64,000 nt of DNA, from positions 18,713 through 82,712 of the forward strand of contig NZ_KE383847.1 in NCBI RefSeq assembly GCF_000422485.1. Reading direction: 5' to 3'. The position numbers and the translations under genes are program-made. The notes under the pieces were generated by a model. The model was not told the DNA's origin, did not search any database, and was given only the letters and a program-made list of their open reading frames with translations. This stretch comes from Paenibacillus pasadenensis DSM 19293 (lineage in GTDB: Bacteria; Bacillota; Bacilli; Paenibacillales; Paenibacillaceae). Below, in pieces: positions 23,124-32,596 of this stretch. Every line of letters starts with the position of its first letter. Within the stretch, counting starts at the first letter, position 1.

Positions 23124-24791
23124 TCAAAAGGGGGCGGCTTGCCCGGCCATCAGCCGAGGCAGGAGCGGCTCCAGCTCCTCCAGCTGGCGGAGCAACGCGC
23201 CGGGAGCGTACGGCAGCCAGAAGCCGCGGTCGAGCAGCGCCCAGCGGCCGGAGCGGATCGCCGGATGGCGCTGCCAATGGGGATTGCGGGCGACGAGCTC
23301 CAGCAGCTCCTCCCGTTCCTGAGGGCTCCCGGCGAACAGCAGCAGCGCGTCCGATTCGTAGCGGCGCAGCTCGTCCGGAGCGATGGCGGTCCAGTTGAAG
23401 CCGGTGCCGGGCGGATGCTGCCGCAGCTCGTCCGCGATGCGTCCGCCCGGGGCGTAGCCGAGCGAGCGGTAGAGCGCATGCCCGAGGTTGCGCTCGCCAT
23501 AGATGCGCAGGCCGCGCCTCATCGCCGCCAGGCAGGTGAAGCTGGCGGCGCCGACGGCCGCTTCCGTGCGGGAGCGCACGCGGGCAGCCAGCGCGTCATG
23601 CCGCTCCCGCCAGCGCCGCGCCTCGTCCGCGCGGCCGGTCAGGCGGGCGATCTCCTCCATTTGGCCGTACACGTCCAGCCCGTTCCAGGGGACGCTGCGG
23701 ACCGGCGCGATGTCGGCGAGCTGCTCGCGCGCTTTGGCCTCGACATTGGGCTTGCACAGGATCAGCTCCGGGCGCAGCTCCTCGAAGTCGCCGCGCTGCG
23801 CCTCCCAAGGATCGACCGCATGCTCCGGCAGCCGCAGCCCGCGCGCCAGCGCATCGGGCGCGAGCGCATAGGCCGGCAGCTGGGCGGCGGCCGGCTGCAC
23901 GCCCAGCGCGAGCAGATGATCCGTGTACGGCGCCGACAGGCAGACGATGCGGGCGGGCGCGGAGGCGGCGTAGCGGGCGGGCGAGCGGCCCGCGTCCGCC
24001 TTGAAGCGGCGGCTGAAGTAAAACTCGTCGGGGTAGCCGCATTCCGCGGCGATCTCCCGGATCGGCCGCTGCCGCCCTTCGCCGAGCAGCAGCTCCTTGG
24101 CCCGGTTCAGCCGGATGGCGGTCAGGTAAGCGAGCGGCGTCTTGCCCCAGCGCTGCTTGAACACCTGCGAGAAATATCCCGGATGCAGGCCGGCCTCCTC
24201 GGCGAGCGACTCGATGCGCAGCGGCTCCCGGTAGGCGGCCTGCATCGTCTCCGCAGCCCGGTCGAGCCGGTCCAGCAGCTCGTCCCTCGCTGCCGGACGG
24301 GCGCCGGCGATCAGCGAGGCGAGCAGATCGTGGAGCAGCTGCTGCGCGCCATGCCATCCGTGCTCGCGGGCTTGGACGGCTTGGGCAGCGAGCCTGCGCA
24401 GCAGCCGGCGATGCCGCTGGCCGGACACGCGCAGCAGCCCTTGCAGCGGCATCGCCGTCTGGCGGACGAAGCTGCGCCGCTCGCCGAGCCGCGACTCCGG
24501 CAGGAACAGGTCGAAGACGATCCACTGGAGCTCGACGCTCTCGCTCCCCTCCGGCTCCAGCCGCGGGGCTTCGCCGGGAGAGAGCAGCAGCACCGAGTCG
24601 CCCTTCAGCCGCATGGGCGGCAGGCCGTCGTCCGGCTGCCAGAGCGCTTCGCCTCGCACGGCGGCGATGAGCGCGAAGTGGGAGAGCGGGTCGGAGGAGC
24701 CGGCCCAGTCCGGTACGGAAGCGGAGGAGCCGGCCTCCTCGATTTCATAGATGGCGCCTTTCAGAAACGATTTGCTCCATCGGGGAAGCAT
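23124..24791 (-). CDS. Btr-like AraC regulator fused to a siderophore-binding domain
   Basis: The 555-residue protein joins three parts. The first 170 residues form a sensor or linker region. AraC helix-turn-helix motifs lie at about 190-275 (LRIESLAEEAGLHPGYFSQVF and IREIAAECGYPDEFYFSRRF). From about 283 to the end is a TroA/FepB-type binding domain (ARIVCLSAPYTDHLLALGVQPA, then ELILCKPNVEAK). B. subtilis Btr has this architecture and activates siderophore uptake when its ligand is bound. ATG at 24791 has GGAGG 8 bases upstream. It precedes the permease operon on the same strand, so it probably activates it. Confidence 0.9.
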   Translation of the reverse strand: MLPRWSKSFLKGAIYEIEEAGSSASVPDWAGSSDPLSHFALIAAVRGEALWQPDDGLPPMRLKGDSVLLLSPGEAPRLEPEGSESVELQWIVFDLFLPESRLGERRSFVRQTAMPLQGLLRVSGQRHRRLLRRLAAQAVQAREHGWHGAQQLLHDLLASLIAGARPAARDELLDRLDRAAETMQAAYREPLRIESLAEEAGLHPGYFSQVFKQRWGKTPLAYLTAIRLNRAKELLLGEGRQRPIREIAAECGYPDEFYFSRRFKADAGRSPARYAASAPARIVCLSAPYTDHLLALGVQPAAAQLPAYALAPDALARGLRLPEHAVDPWEAQRGDFEELRPELILCKPNVEAKAREQLADIAPVRSVPWNGLDVYGQMEEIARLTGRADEARRWRERHDALAARVRSRTEAAVGAASFTCLAAMRRGLRIYGERNLGHALYRSLGYAPGGRIADELRQHPPGTGFNWTAIAPDELRRYESDALLLFAGSPQEREELLELVARNPHWQRHPAIRSGRWALLDRGFWLPYAPGALLRQLEELEPLLPRLMAGQAAPF

Positions 24792-24933
24792 GGCTTGCAC
24801 CTCCAGACGGCTTCGGCGAGCCGGATTCGTTGCTTCCATCTTAGCATATCGCATGCCGGCGAGCAGGCGGGCGCATGCCGCGTCCGGCGCGAAGCGGCCG
24901 GAGCCGGCGGCCGCGGACGAAACCGCTTCCGCC

Positions 24934-24953
24934 AATCTCCGATTTCTATCTGA
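24934..24953 (+). promoter_or_regulatory. Sequence shared with the GH3 gene (AATCTCCGATTTCTAT), upstream of the sugar importer
   Basis: Nineteen of 20 positions match 10144-10163. It lies 259 bases before the LplB-type start, inside a 420-bp gap that otherwise holds a weak cre-like site (24989-25002, TGTATGCGTTACCA, two mismatches) and no gene. Confidence 0.5.
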
Positions 24954-25211
24954 TTTTCGCTCCGATCCGTCCGGTAGGAAGCGCATTCTGTATGCGTTAC
25001 CATTAGGGCATGAGGTTGGCGGATGTACGGAAACCGGTCGAGCGGCGCTTGCGATGAGCGCTTGCCGGGCGGCCGTCCGGCGAGCCGCGAAGCCTATGGA
25101 GCTAGCCGCCTTCGGCGCCGGCGTCCATCGGCATTCGCGCTTGCGTCACGCCAGCCAAGAGAGCCCGCTGGCGAGCCGAAACGGCACGCAGCAAGGAGGT
25201 CGAAAGCAGCC

Positions 25212-26189
25212 TTGGAAGCATACACAGACAAGACGCCCGGCAAGCAGGCGGCTGCGGGCGCGGCCGAGCAGAGCGGACTCTCCCGCTTCTGGCGCAAGAT
25301 GAAGTCGCAGAAGGTGCTTTATTTCATGGCGATCCCGTTCGTCCTCTGGGTGTTCGTGTTCAGCTACCTGCCCCTCTGGGGCTGGACGATGGCGTTCCAG
25401 GACTTCAAGCCGGGACGCACGTTCATGGAGCAGGACTGGGTCGGCTTCAAGCACTTCGTCGACCTGTTCACGGACGAGCGGTTCTACCTGGTCATGCGCA
25501 ACACGCTGGCGATGAGCTTCATGGGGCTGATCGTCGGCTTCACGGTGCCGATCCTGTTCGCGGTGCTGCTCAGCGAGCTGCGGGGCAAGTACTTCAAGCG
25601 GACGGTGCAGACGGTGTCGTATCTGCCTCACTTCGTCTCCTGGGTCGTCGTCGCCGGCATCGTCACCAAGATGCTGTCCACCGAAGGCGGCGCGGTGAAC
25701 GACCTGCTGCTCGGCCTGAACCTGATCGACCAGCCGATCCAGTTCCTCGCCAAGGGCGAATGGTTCTGGAGCATCGTCACCGCCTCCGACCTGTGGAAGG
25801 AGCTCGGCTGGAACGCGATCATCTACCTCGCCGCCATCTCCGGCATCGACCCGGAGCTGTACGAGGCGTCCCGCGTCGACGGGGCGAACCGGCTCAAGCA
25901 GATGTGGCATATCACGCTGCCGGGCATCCGCACGACGATCTCGGTGCTGCTCATCATGAGCATCGGCCATCTCATCAGCATCGGCTTCGAGAAGCAGTTC
26001 CTGCTCGGCAACAATCTGGTCATGGACTATTCCGAGGTGCTGGACCTGTACGCCTTGAACTACGGCCTCAACCTGGGCCGATTCAGCTTCGGCACGGCGA
26101 TCGGCATTTTCAACTCGGTGGTCAGCATCCTGCTCCTATTCGCCGCGAACGGCGTGCTGAAGAAGGTCACCAAGGAAAGCATCATGTAA
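25212..26189 (+). CDS. Carbohydrate ABC permease, LplB/YtcP-partner type
   Basis: This 325-residue permease of the polysaccharide ABC subfamily has six membrane helices. It starts near the long first helix (VLYFMAIPFVLWVFVFSYLPLWGWTMAFQDF) and carries the EAA loop for the ATPase (YEASRVDGANRLKQMWHITLPGI). The start is TTG at 25212 with AAGGAGG 12 bases upstream. That spacing is long, and a methionine 29 codons further in lacks a ribosome site. It is the first gene of permease-permease-lipoprotein, followed by sensor kinase and regulator. No ATPase is present, as is usual where a shared MsmX-type ATPase serves many importers. Confidence 0.9.
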   Translation: MEAYTDKTPGKQAAAGAAEQSGLSRFWRKMKSQKVLYFMAIPFVLWVFVFSYLPLWGWTMAFQDFKPGRTFMEQDWVGFKHFVDLFTDERFYLVMRNTLAMSFMGLIVGFTVPILFAVLLSELRGKYFKRTVQTVSYLPHFVSWVVVAGIVTKMLSTEGGAVNDLLLGLNLIDQPIQFLAKGEWFWSIVTASDLWKELGWNAIIYLAAISGIDPELYEASRVDGANRLKQMWHITLPGIRTTISVLLIMSIGHLISIGFEKQFLLGNNLVMDYSEVLDLYALNYGLNLGRFSFGTAIGIFNSVVSILLLFAANGVLKKVTKESIM

Positions 26190-26201
26190 GGAGGGGTATC
26201 C

Positions 26202-27116
26202 ATGGCAAGGGCAACGGCGGGCGGCTTCAACGCCACCCGCGGCGAAAAGACATTCGACGTCATCAACATCATCATCATGCTGATACTCCTCGTCATCACC
26301 CTCTATCCATTCCTGAACGTGCTGGCGATCTCGCTCAACAACTCCCAGGATACGGTGCGGGGAGGCATCACCATCCTCCCGAGGGAGTTCACCTTCGAGA
26401 ACTACCGCGTCATCTTCGCCTACGAGGGACTGCTGCAGGGCCTCCAGGTGTCGGTGCTGCGGACGGTGGTGGGCACCGTGCTCGGCCTCGCCAGCGCTTC
26501 GATGCTGGCGTTCACGCTCAGCCGCGTCGACTTCCAGGCGCGCCGCTTCGTCTCGGTGTTCCTGGCGCTGACGATGTACTTCTCCGGCGGACTCATTCCG
26601 GTGTACCTGCTCATGCGGGACCTGCATCTGATCGGCACGTTCTGGGTGTACGTTCTGCCCGGCATGGTCGGCGCGTTCAACGTGTTCATCATCCGCTCGT
26701 TCATCGACGGACTGCCGTACGCGCTGCAGGAGTCGGCCAAGCTCGACGGCGCGAACGACTTCACGATCTACTGGCGCATCATCCTGCCGCTGTGCAAGCC
26801 GGCGCTCGCCACGATCGCGCTGTTCCTAGCGGTCGGGCAGTGGAACTCCTGGTTCGACACCTACCTGTACAACGGCTCGAACGAGACGTGGACGACGCTC
26901 CAGTACGAGCTGATGAAGGTGCTCCAGAGCACGCAGCAGGGCGGGGCGAACATGCGCGGCAGCAACGAGGACCTGTCCAAGCTGATGAACCAGGTGTCGC
27001 CGGAGTCGATCAAGATGGCGATCACGATCGTCGTCACCGTGCCGATCCTTGTCGTGTATCCGTTCCTGCAGCGGTACTTCGTCGGCGGCATGACGCTGGG
27101 CGCGGTCAAGGCATAG
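26202..27116 (+). CDS. Carbohydrate ABC permease, LplC/YtcP type
   Basis: The 304-residue second permease has six helices. YPFLNVLAISLNNSQDTVRGGITILPREFT after helix 1 is typical of the LplC side, and the EAA loop reads QESAKLDGANDFTIYWRIILPL. The ATG has GTAAGGAGGGG upstream. It lies 12 bases after the first permease gene. A weak hairpin (GGGCCGC-CCTAC-GCGGCCC, 27131-27149) separates it from the lipoprotein gene and may trim transcription so the lipoprotein mRNA is more abundant. Confidence 0.92.
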   Translation: MARATAGGFNATRGEKTFDVINIIIMLILLVITLYPFLNVLAISLNNSQDTVRGGITILPREFTFENYRVIFAYEGLLQGLQVSVLRTVVGTVLGLASASMLAFTLSRVDFQARRFVSVFLALTMYFSGGLIPVYLLMRDLHLIGTFWVYVLPGMVGAFNVFIIRSFIDGLPYALQESAKLDGANDFTIYWRIILPLCKPALATIALFLAVGQWNSWFDTYLYNGSNETWTTLQYELMKVLQSTQQGGANMRGSNEDLSKLMNQVSPESIKMAITIVVTVPILVVYPFLQRYFVGGMTLGAVKA

Positions 27117-27241
27117 CCTGACGGTTAGCCGGGCCGCCCTACGCGGCCCTTCTAATAAAAGCAAGATTGTATGCGCTTCATCTTTGCAAGACGGCATGAT
27201 CGCATCCGGTTAGGGTCATACAAAGAATGGGAGGCAACGAC

Positions 27242-28978
27242 ATGAAGGTATTGCAGATGAAAAAGACGCGGACGGCGGCGATGCTGCTGCTGGCCGGCGC
27301 GCTCGCCGTGACGGCGGGCTGCAGCGGCAGCGGCAACAACGGCAACGGCAACGCTCCGGCGGCGAACTCCGCCGCGAATGCGGGCACGGATGCGGGCGGA
27401 GAGGCGAAGGCCGATCCGATCACGTTCAGCTTCTTCGGAGCGGACGCGAGCCCGAACTGGAACAACATGCAGGACGAGGTCGGCAAAGCCATCACGGAGA
27501 AGACCGGCGTCACGATCAAGGCCGAATACGCGGTATCCGGCGGCGGCACCGACAAGATCGCCCTGATGGCGGCGAGCGGCCAGTATCCGGACATGGTGTT
27601 CGCCAAGGGCGACATCAACAAGCTCGTCGACGCCGGCGCGGTGCTCGACCTGACCGACCTTATCGAAGAGCATGCGCCGAACCTCAAGAAGGTGTACGGC
27701 AAGTACATGCAGCGCCTCAAGTACAGCAAGGAGGACCCGGCGATCTACGTGCTGCCGACCAACGATTCCATCGACCAGACGTACTTCGACGCCGGCGGCG
27801 GCTTCGAGCTGCAGCAGCGCGTGCTCAAGGAGCTCGGCTACCCGCAGATCAAGACGCTCGAGGACTACGAGAACGCGCTCAAGACGTATTATGCCAAGCA
27901 TCCGACGACGGACGGACAGCCGACGATTCCGCTGACGCTCGACGCCGACAACTGGCGGATCATGATTACGGTGACGAACCCGGCCTTCCTCGCGACGGGA
28001 CTGCCGGACGACGGCGAGTACTACATCAATCCCGAGACGTACGAGGCTTCCTTCCATATCAAGCGTCCCGAGGAGCGCGAATACATCCGCTGGCTGAACA
28101 AGATGTTCAACGAGGGGCTGCTCGACAAGGAAGCGTTCGTCCAGAAGAGCGACCAGTACAAGGCCAAGATCGCCAGCGGCCGCGTGCTCGGTCTGATCGA
28201 CCAGGAATGGGGCTACGCCGACGCGGAGAACGCGATCAAGACCAAGGAAGACGGCGCGTATACGTACGCCCATCTGCCGGTGACGATGTCCTCCGAGTTC
28301 AAGGACGCCAGCTTCGCGCCGACGGGCTTCATGGCCGGCTACGGCATCGCCATCACCGAGAGCTGCAAGGATCCGGTGCGCGCGATCAAGTTCCTGGACT
28401 GGCTCGCCTCCGATGAAGGCCAGGTGCTGCGCAACTGGGGCATCGAAGGAAAGCATTACGAGGTGCAGGACGGCAAGCGCGTCATTCCGGCCGACATCCA
28501 GAAGCAGAAGACGGAAGACAACGCCAACTTCACGAAATCGACGGGCATCGGGCTGTACTACGCGATGGGCCCTCACTACGGCGACGGCGTGAAGGATCCG
28601 TCCGGCAACTACTACACGACCAACTTCCCGGAGCAGATCATCGAGGGCTATACGCCGGCGGAGAAAGAGACGCTTCAAGCCTACGGCGCGTCGACGTGGA
28701 TCGACCTGTTCCCGAAACCGAGCGAGTTCAAGGAGCGTCCTTACGGCGCGGCGTGGAACATTCCGGCTCCGACCGATCCGGACTACAACGTCATCTTCAA
28801 GAAGGCCGAGGACATCATCTGGAAAAAGGTTCCGGAGGCGATTCTCGCCAAGCCGGAAGATTTCGACAAAGTCTTCGACGACATGCTGGCCCAGCTCGAC
28901 AAGGTCAACCTCAAAAAAGCCGAGGAGATCTACACCCAGGCGGTCAAGGACCGCGTGGAGCAGTGGTCGGCGAAATAA
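27242..28978 (+). CDS. Extracellular solute-binding lipoprotein of the carbohydrate importer
   Basis: A 578-residue lipoprotein with signal peptide ending in TAGC, a Gly/Asn-rich linker and a large periplasmic-binding fold (LplA/YtcQ type). Typical phrases are ITFSFFGADASPNWNN, MAASGQYPDMVFAKGDINKLVDAGAVLDLTDL and FLDWLASDEGQVLRNWGIEGKHYEV. ATG at 27242 has GGGAGG 7 bases upstream; ATG at 27227 overlaps that site. Together with the two permeases it should import an oligosaccharide, possibly pectin- or hemicellulose-derived. The exact sugar cannot be told. Confidence 0.92.
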   Translation: MKVLQMKKTRTAAMLLLAGALAVTAGCSGSGNNGNGNAPAANSAANAGTDAGGEAKADPITFSFFGADASPNWNNMQDEVGKAITEKTGVTIKAEYAVSGGGTDKIALMAASGQYPDMVFAKGDINKLVDAGAVLDLTDLIEEHAPNLKKVYGKYMQRLKYSKEDPAIYVLPTNDSIDQTYFDAGGGFELQQRVLKELGYPQIKTLEDYENALKTYYAKHPTTDGQPTIPLTLDADNWRIMITVTNPAFLATGLPDDGEYYINPETYEASFHIKRPEEREYIRWLNKMFNEGLLDKEAFVQKSDQYKAKIASGRVLGLIDQEWGYADAENAIKTKEDGAYTYAHLPVTMSSEFKDASFAPTGFMAGYGIAITESCKDPVRAIKFLDWLASDEGQVLRNWGIEGKHYEVQDGKRVIPADIQKQKTEDNANFTKSTGIGLYYAMGPHYGDGVKDPSGNYYTTNFPEQIIEGYTPAEKETLQAYGASTWIDLFPKPSEFKERPYGAAWNIPAPTDPDYNVIFKKAEDIIWKKVPEAILAKPEDFDKVFDDMLAQLDKVNLKKAEEIYTQAVKDRVEQWSAK

Positions 28979-29012
28979 GGCTTCCGCAAGGCAGCGCGAC
29001 CGCGGCCTGAGG

Positions 29013-29048
29013 CAGGGCTTCCTGTTCCTTTCGGAACAGGGAGCCCTT
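29013..29048 (+). terminator. Strong hairpin between the lipoprotein and kinase genes
   Basis: AGGGCTTCCTGTTCC, loop TTTC, GGAACAGGGAGCCCTT: a long near-perfect stem with no real T run. It may be a partial terminator or an mRNA stabiliser separating importer and sensor expression. Confidence 0.55.
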
Positions 29049-29146
29049 GGCGATTGTGCGGCTGGAGCGGCTGTCTTACGATAGAGGAAAAGCTTGCGGG
29101 GCGTCGGGGCGGCGCGTCCGGCAAGCGGGCAGAGAGAAGGAACCGC

Positions 29147-30940
29147 ATGCGCGCACTCGCATCCCGCATCATCCGGAGCTTCAACAACCTCCGGCTCAAA
29201 AACCAGCTGTTCATCGCGTTCCTCATCGTCGTGCTCGTGCCCGTCCTGATCGCGGGCCTGTTCCTGACGGCGGCGTATCGGAGCAACGTGCTCGAGCAGG
29301 CGACCCGGCAGACGACGAACAACGTGGACAAGATCGTGACGCAAGTGTCCGACGTCCTGCGCGTGCCGATCGACCTCTCCGACGACTACATGATCAGCGA
29401 GTCGCTCAAGGAGACGGTCGCGGGCAGGTACGAGACGGTGTACGAGGCGACCAAGGCGCTGTGGGACTTCACGAGCTTCACCGATGCGTCCAGCCTCTAC
29501 CGCGAGGTGTCCGGCATCCGGATGTACCATTCCAACGAGACGCTGCTGAACAACGGGGAGTTCGTGCTGGAGACGCCGGAGATTCAGCGCCAGCCTTGGC
29601 ATCGGGCCGCGGCGGAGAAGGACGGCATCCACTGGAGCTATGTCTCCGGCGAGTCCGTGCTGAGCGGCAGGCAGCTCAGCCTCGTGCGGCGGATTCCGTT
29701 CCCGGAGTACCGCTCGAGCGGCATCCTCGTCATCGAGGTCAACTCCGACCTCTTCAATGCGATGCTGAAGCAGGAGCCGTACGACACGGTGATCGCGGAC
29801 GCCGACGGCATGATCGTCGCGGCGCGCGACAGCGGCTGGGTCGGCCGCAACCTGCGGGAGCTGGACATGCCCGATCTGGCCGAGCTGGGCGCAGGAACGT
29901 ACGAGCAGCAGATCGACGGCGCGGCGTACCGCGTTTTCATCGAGGATCTGCTGCCCCGCTCCAGCGTCAGCGGGCTGCGCATCGTCAGCCTGTTCCGCGT
30001 CGAGAGCATCGTCGGCGAGGCGAACCGCGTCGCCCTGCTCGGCCTCGGCGTGCTTGCCGCCAGCATGGGCGTCGGGCTCGTGCTCATCTGGATCGTGTCG
30101 AGCGTGCTGACGCGCCGCACGCTCGTGCTCTACCGCAACATGTCGCGCATCAGCAAGGGCGATTTCAACGTGTACTCCGACATCCAGGGCACGGACGAGA
30201 TCGGCCTGCTGTCCCGCCAGTTCAACCTGATGGTCGCCAACATCCGCGAGCTGATGGCGGAGGTCGAGGAGTCGCACCGCCAGCGGGTCGACATGGAGCT
30301 GCGGCAGCGGGACATCAAGCTCAAGATGATGGCGAGCCAGATCAACCCGCATTTCCTGTTCAACGCGCTGGAGTCGATCCGGATGCGCATCCATATGAAA
30401 GGCGAGAAAGAGATCGCCTCGGTCGTGCGCATGCTCGGCCGGCTCATCCGCAACAACATCGAGATCGGCTCCCGGCATATCGCGCTCGCCGAGGAGCTGG
30501 AGATCGTCCGGTATTACCTGGAGATCCAGAAGTTCCGCTACGGCGGCGAGCGGCTCGCCTACGAGCTCGTCGCGGGCGAGGCGGCCGCAGCGATGCCCGT
30601 GCCGCCCCTGATCGTGCAGACGCTCGTCGAGAATGCCGTCGTGCACGGGCTCGAGGGCATCGGCGAGGGCGGCCGCGTCACCGTCCGCGCCAGGCTGACG
30701 GAGGACGGAGAGCTGGAGGTCGAGGTGGCGGACAACGGCGTCGGCATGGCGCCGGAGCGGCTGGAGCAGGTGCGGCAGGCGCTCGACGACGAGGCCGAGG
30801 ACAAGGGCCATCGGATCGGCCTGCGCAACGTGCATCAGCGGCTCGCGCTCGGCTTCGGCCGGGAGAGCGGCCTGACGATCGAAAGCAAGGAGGGGGAGGG
30901 CACGCGCGTCTTCTTCCGCATCCGCGACAAGGAGGGATGA
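29147..30940 (+). CDS. YesM-type sensor histidine kinase
   Basis: The 597-residue membrane kinase has helices at about 20-42 (FIAFLIVVLVPVLIAGLFL) and 294-320, with an extracytoplasmic cache-like sensor between them. HAMP follows (about 322-375), then the His_kinase domain with QINPHFLFNALESI, where His402 is the predicted phosphorylation site, and an HATPase domain (ADNGVGMAPERL). ATG at 29147 has GAGAAGG 6 bases upstream. It follows the sugar importer and precedes its response regulator by 2 bases, so it probably senses sugar binding and switches the importer on. Confidence 0.94.
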   Translation: MRALASRIIRSFNNLRLKNQLFIAFLIVVLVPVLIAGLFLTAAYRSNVLEQATRQTTNNVDKIVTQVSDVLRVPIDLSDDYMISESLKETVAGRYETVYEATKALWDFTSFTDASSLYREVSGIRMYHSNETLLNNGEFVLETPEIQRQPWHRAAAEKDGIHWSYVSGESVLSGRQLSLVRRIPFPEYRSSGILVIEVNSDLFNAMLKQEPYDTVIADADGMIVAARDSGWVGRNLRELDMPDLAELGAGTYEQQIDGAAYRVFIEDLLPRSSVSGLRIVSLFRVESIVGEANRVALLGLGVLAASMGVGLVLIWIVSSVLTRRTLVLYRNMSRISKGDFNVYSDIQGTDEIGLLSRQFNLMVANIRELMAEVEESHRQRVDMELRQRDIKLKMMASQINPHFLFNALESIRMRIHMKGEKEIASVVRMLGRLIRNNIEIGSRHIALAEELEIVRYYLEIQKFRYGGERLAYELVAGEAAAAMPVPPLIVQTLVENAVVHGLEGIGEGGRVTVRARLTEDGELEVEVADNGVGMAPERLEQVRQALDDEAEDKGHRIGLRNVHQRLALGFGRESGLTIESKEGEGTRVFFRIRDKEG

Positions 30941-30942
30941 TC

Positions 30943-32481
30943 ATGTTCAAGCTGCTGATCGTCGACGACGAGCCGGCGATCCGGGAAGGGCTGCAGACGC
31001 TGGTCGATTGGGAAAGGCACGGCTTCCGCGTAGCCGGCCTCGGCGTGGACGGCGAGGACGGCCTGCGCCTGTTCCGCGAGCTGGAGCCGGATCTGGTCGT
31101 CGTCGACATCCGCATGCCGAAGCGCAGCGGACTCGAGCTGGTCGAGGAGATCCGCCGCTCGGACCGTGCCTGCCGCGTGCTCGTGCTGAGCGGCCACGCC
31201 GACTTCGCCTACGCGCAGCAAGCGATCCGGCTCGGCATCGAGGGCTATCTGCTCAAGCCGGTCGACGAGGAGGAGCTCGAGGCTTACGCCGAGCGGATCT
31301 CGCAGTCGCTGCGGGAGGAGCGGCGGGAGACGGGCGGCGGGGCGGACGGGCCGGACCGCGAGGCCGCGCTGCTGGCGCTGCTGGACGGCTCCGCGGACGC
31401 TCCGGACGAGGCGGAGGCGGCGGATCTCGCCGGCGGACCCGGTCCGTGGCGCGTGCTGCTCGTCGAGCCTCCGGAGGGCGACGCCGCCGGGGCGGAGCGG
31501 CTGCGCGAGCGGCTGTCCGCCCATGCGGCCGGCGCCGGGCTCGGCCCGGCCGTGCGGTCCGCCGGTGCGGCGGCGCTGCTCGTGCCGGGCGGAGACGCCG
31601 GGCGGCGGCTGGCGCGCCGGCTGCTGGAGGCGGCGCTGCCGGAGGCCGGCTGCACCGCCGCGCTCGGCGCCGACGCCGGCGCTGCCGAGCTGGCCCGCTC
31701 CTGCCGCGAGGCGGCGGAGCTGCTGCGGCATCGGTTCGCGCTGGAGCCGGATTGCGTGCACGAGCGGCTGCCGGAGCCGCTGGCGGCCCGGCTCGGCGCG
31801 GACGGAGCGGGCGGCGGCCCGCCGGGGCCGGAGGAGACGGCTCAGCTCGCCAAGCGGCTTGTCCAGTCGATCGAGACGGGCAATCGCGAGCGGCTGCGCG
31901 AGACGCTCGAGGAGGCGGCGTGGAGCTTCGCCGCGGCGGACAGCTCGCGGCCGGCGCTGGCCGGAGCGATGGCCGAGCTGTGCGGGCTGGCGCTGGCGGA
32001 GCTCGCCTCGGCGGTCGACGGCTTCGCCCCGGCGGCGCATGCGGGGCTCGCGGCGGGCGTCTACCGCCAGGCCCGGCTCGGCGGCCTGCTGGCCGAGCTG
32101 GAGCGGCAGCTCGCCGAGCTTTCCGCGAAGCTGGACGCCGGAGACAGCGGCTCCGTGATGCGGCGCATGCTCGCCTACATGGAGCGCCATTACGCCGAGC
32201 CGCTGCGGCTCGAGATGCTCGCCGGCTTGTACGGCTACAACAGCGGGTATCTCGGCAAGCTGTTCAAGAGCCATACCGGCCTGTCGTTCAACGCCTATCT
32301 CGACCAGCTGCGCATCGAGCGCGCGATCGCCATGCTCGAGGGCGGCATGAAGGTGCGCCAGGCCGCCGAGAAGGTCGGCTACGGCAACGTGGACTATTTC
32401 CATGCCAAGTTCAAGAAAGCGACCGGAAAGCCGCCTTCCTCCTACAAGAAATCGGCCGGCTCCGACCCCGGCCTGTCCTGA
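30943..32481 (+). CDS. YesN-type response regulator (REC plus AraC HTH)
   Basis: The 512-residue regulator starts with a receiver domain: VDDEP acidic pocket, Asp55 in VVVDIRMP as phosphoacceptor, and LKPVDEEEL. A middle region of about 270 residues is rich in Ala, Glu and Leu and not conserved. The C-terminal AraC pair reads LRLEMLAGLYGYNSGYLGKLFK and VRQAAEKVGYGNVDYFHAKFK. ATG at 30943 is 6 bases from AAGGAGGG; the in-frame ATG at 30937 is too close. Partner of the kinase at 29147, and probable activator of the importer operon. Confidence 0.93.
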   Translation: MFKLLIVDDEPAIREGLQTLVDWERHGFRVAGLGVDGEDGLRLFRELEPDLVVVDIRMPKRSGLELVEEIRRSDRACRVLVLSGHADFAYAQQAIRLGIEGYLLKPVDEEELEAYAERISQSLREERRETGGGADGPDREAALLALLDGSADAPDEAEAADLAGGPGPWRVLLVEPPEGDAAGAERLRERLSAHAAGAGLGPAVRSAGAAALLVPGGDAGRRLARRLLEAALPEAGCTAALGADAGAAELARSCREAAELLRHRFALEPDCVHERLPEPLAARLGADGAGGGPPGPEETAQLAKRLVQSIETGNRERLRETLEEAAWSFAAADSSRPALAGAMAELCGLALAELASAVDGFAPAAHAGLAAGVYRQARLGGLLAELERQLAELSAKLDAGDSGSVMRRMLAYMERHYAEPLRLEMLAGLYGYNSGYLGKLFKSHTGLSFNAYLDQLRIERAIAMLEGGMKVRQAAEKVGYGNVDYFHAKFKKATGKPPSSYKKSAGSDPGLS

Positions 32482-32512
32482 GGGCCGCGAATTTGGTAGA
32501 ATAGGTTCGGTC

Positions 32513-32555
32513 CGGGAAGCCGGGCGTCCCCGAGCGGGCGCCCGGCCTTCCCTTT
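32513..32555 (+). terminator. Terminator of the kinase-regulator operon
   Basis: GGGAAGCCGGGCG(TCC), loop, CGCCCGGCCTTCCC then TTTT: a long GC stem. Confidence 0.85.
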
Positions 32556-32596
32556 TAATCGGGGCGCAAGGCCCCTCAGGCAGGAGAGATGGTTCG

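Noticed and set aside
20913-24953. A plus-strand open frame of about 1350 codons opposite the siderophore cluster.
   Set aside because: It is antisense to four well-supported genes, has Arg/Gln/Ala-rich low-complexity sequence without family motifs, and no ribosome site. High-GC DNA produces such frames.
24989-25002. cre site for the sugar importer (TGTATGCGTTACCA).
   Set aside because: Two mismatches at important positions. It is kept only as a remark in the neighbouring entry.
27152-30835. A minus-strand open frame of over 1200 codons opposite the binding lipoprotein and kinase.
   Set aside because: Antisense shadow of two firmly identified genes.
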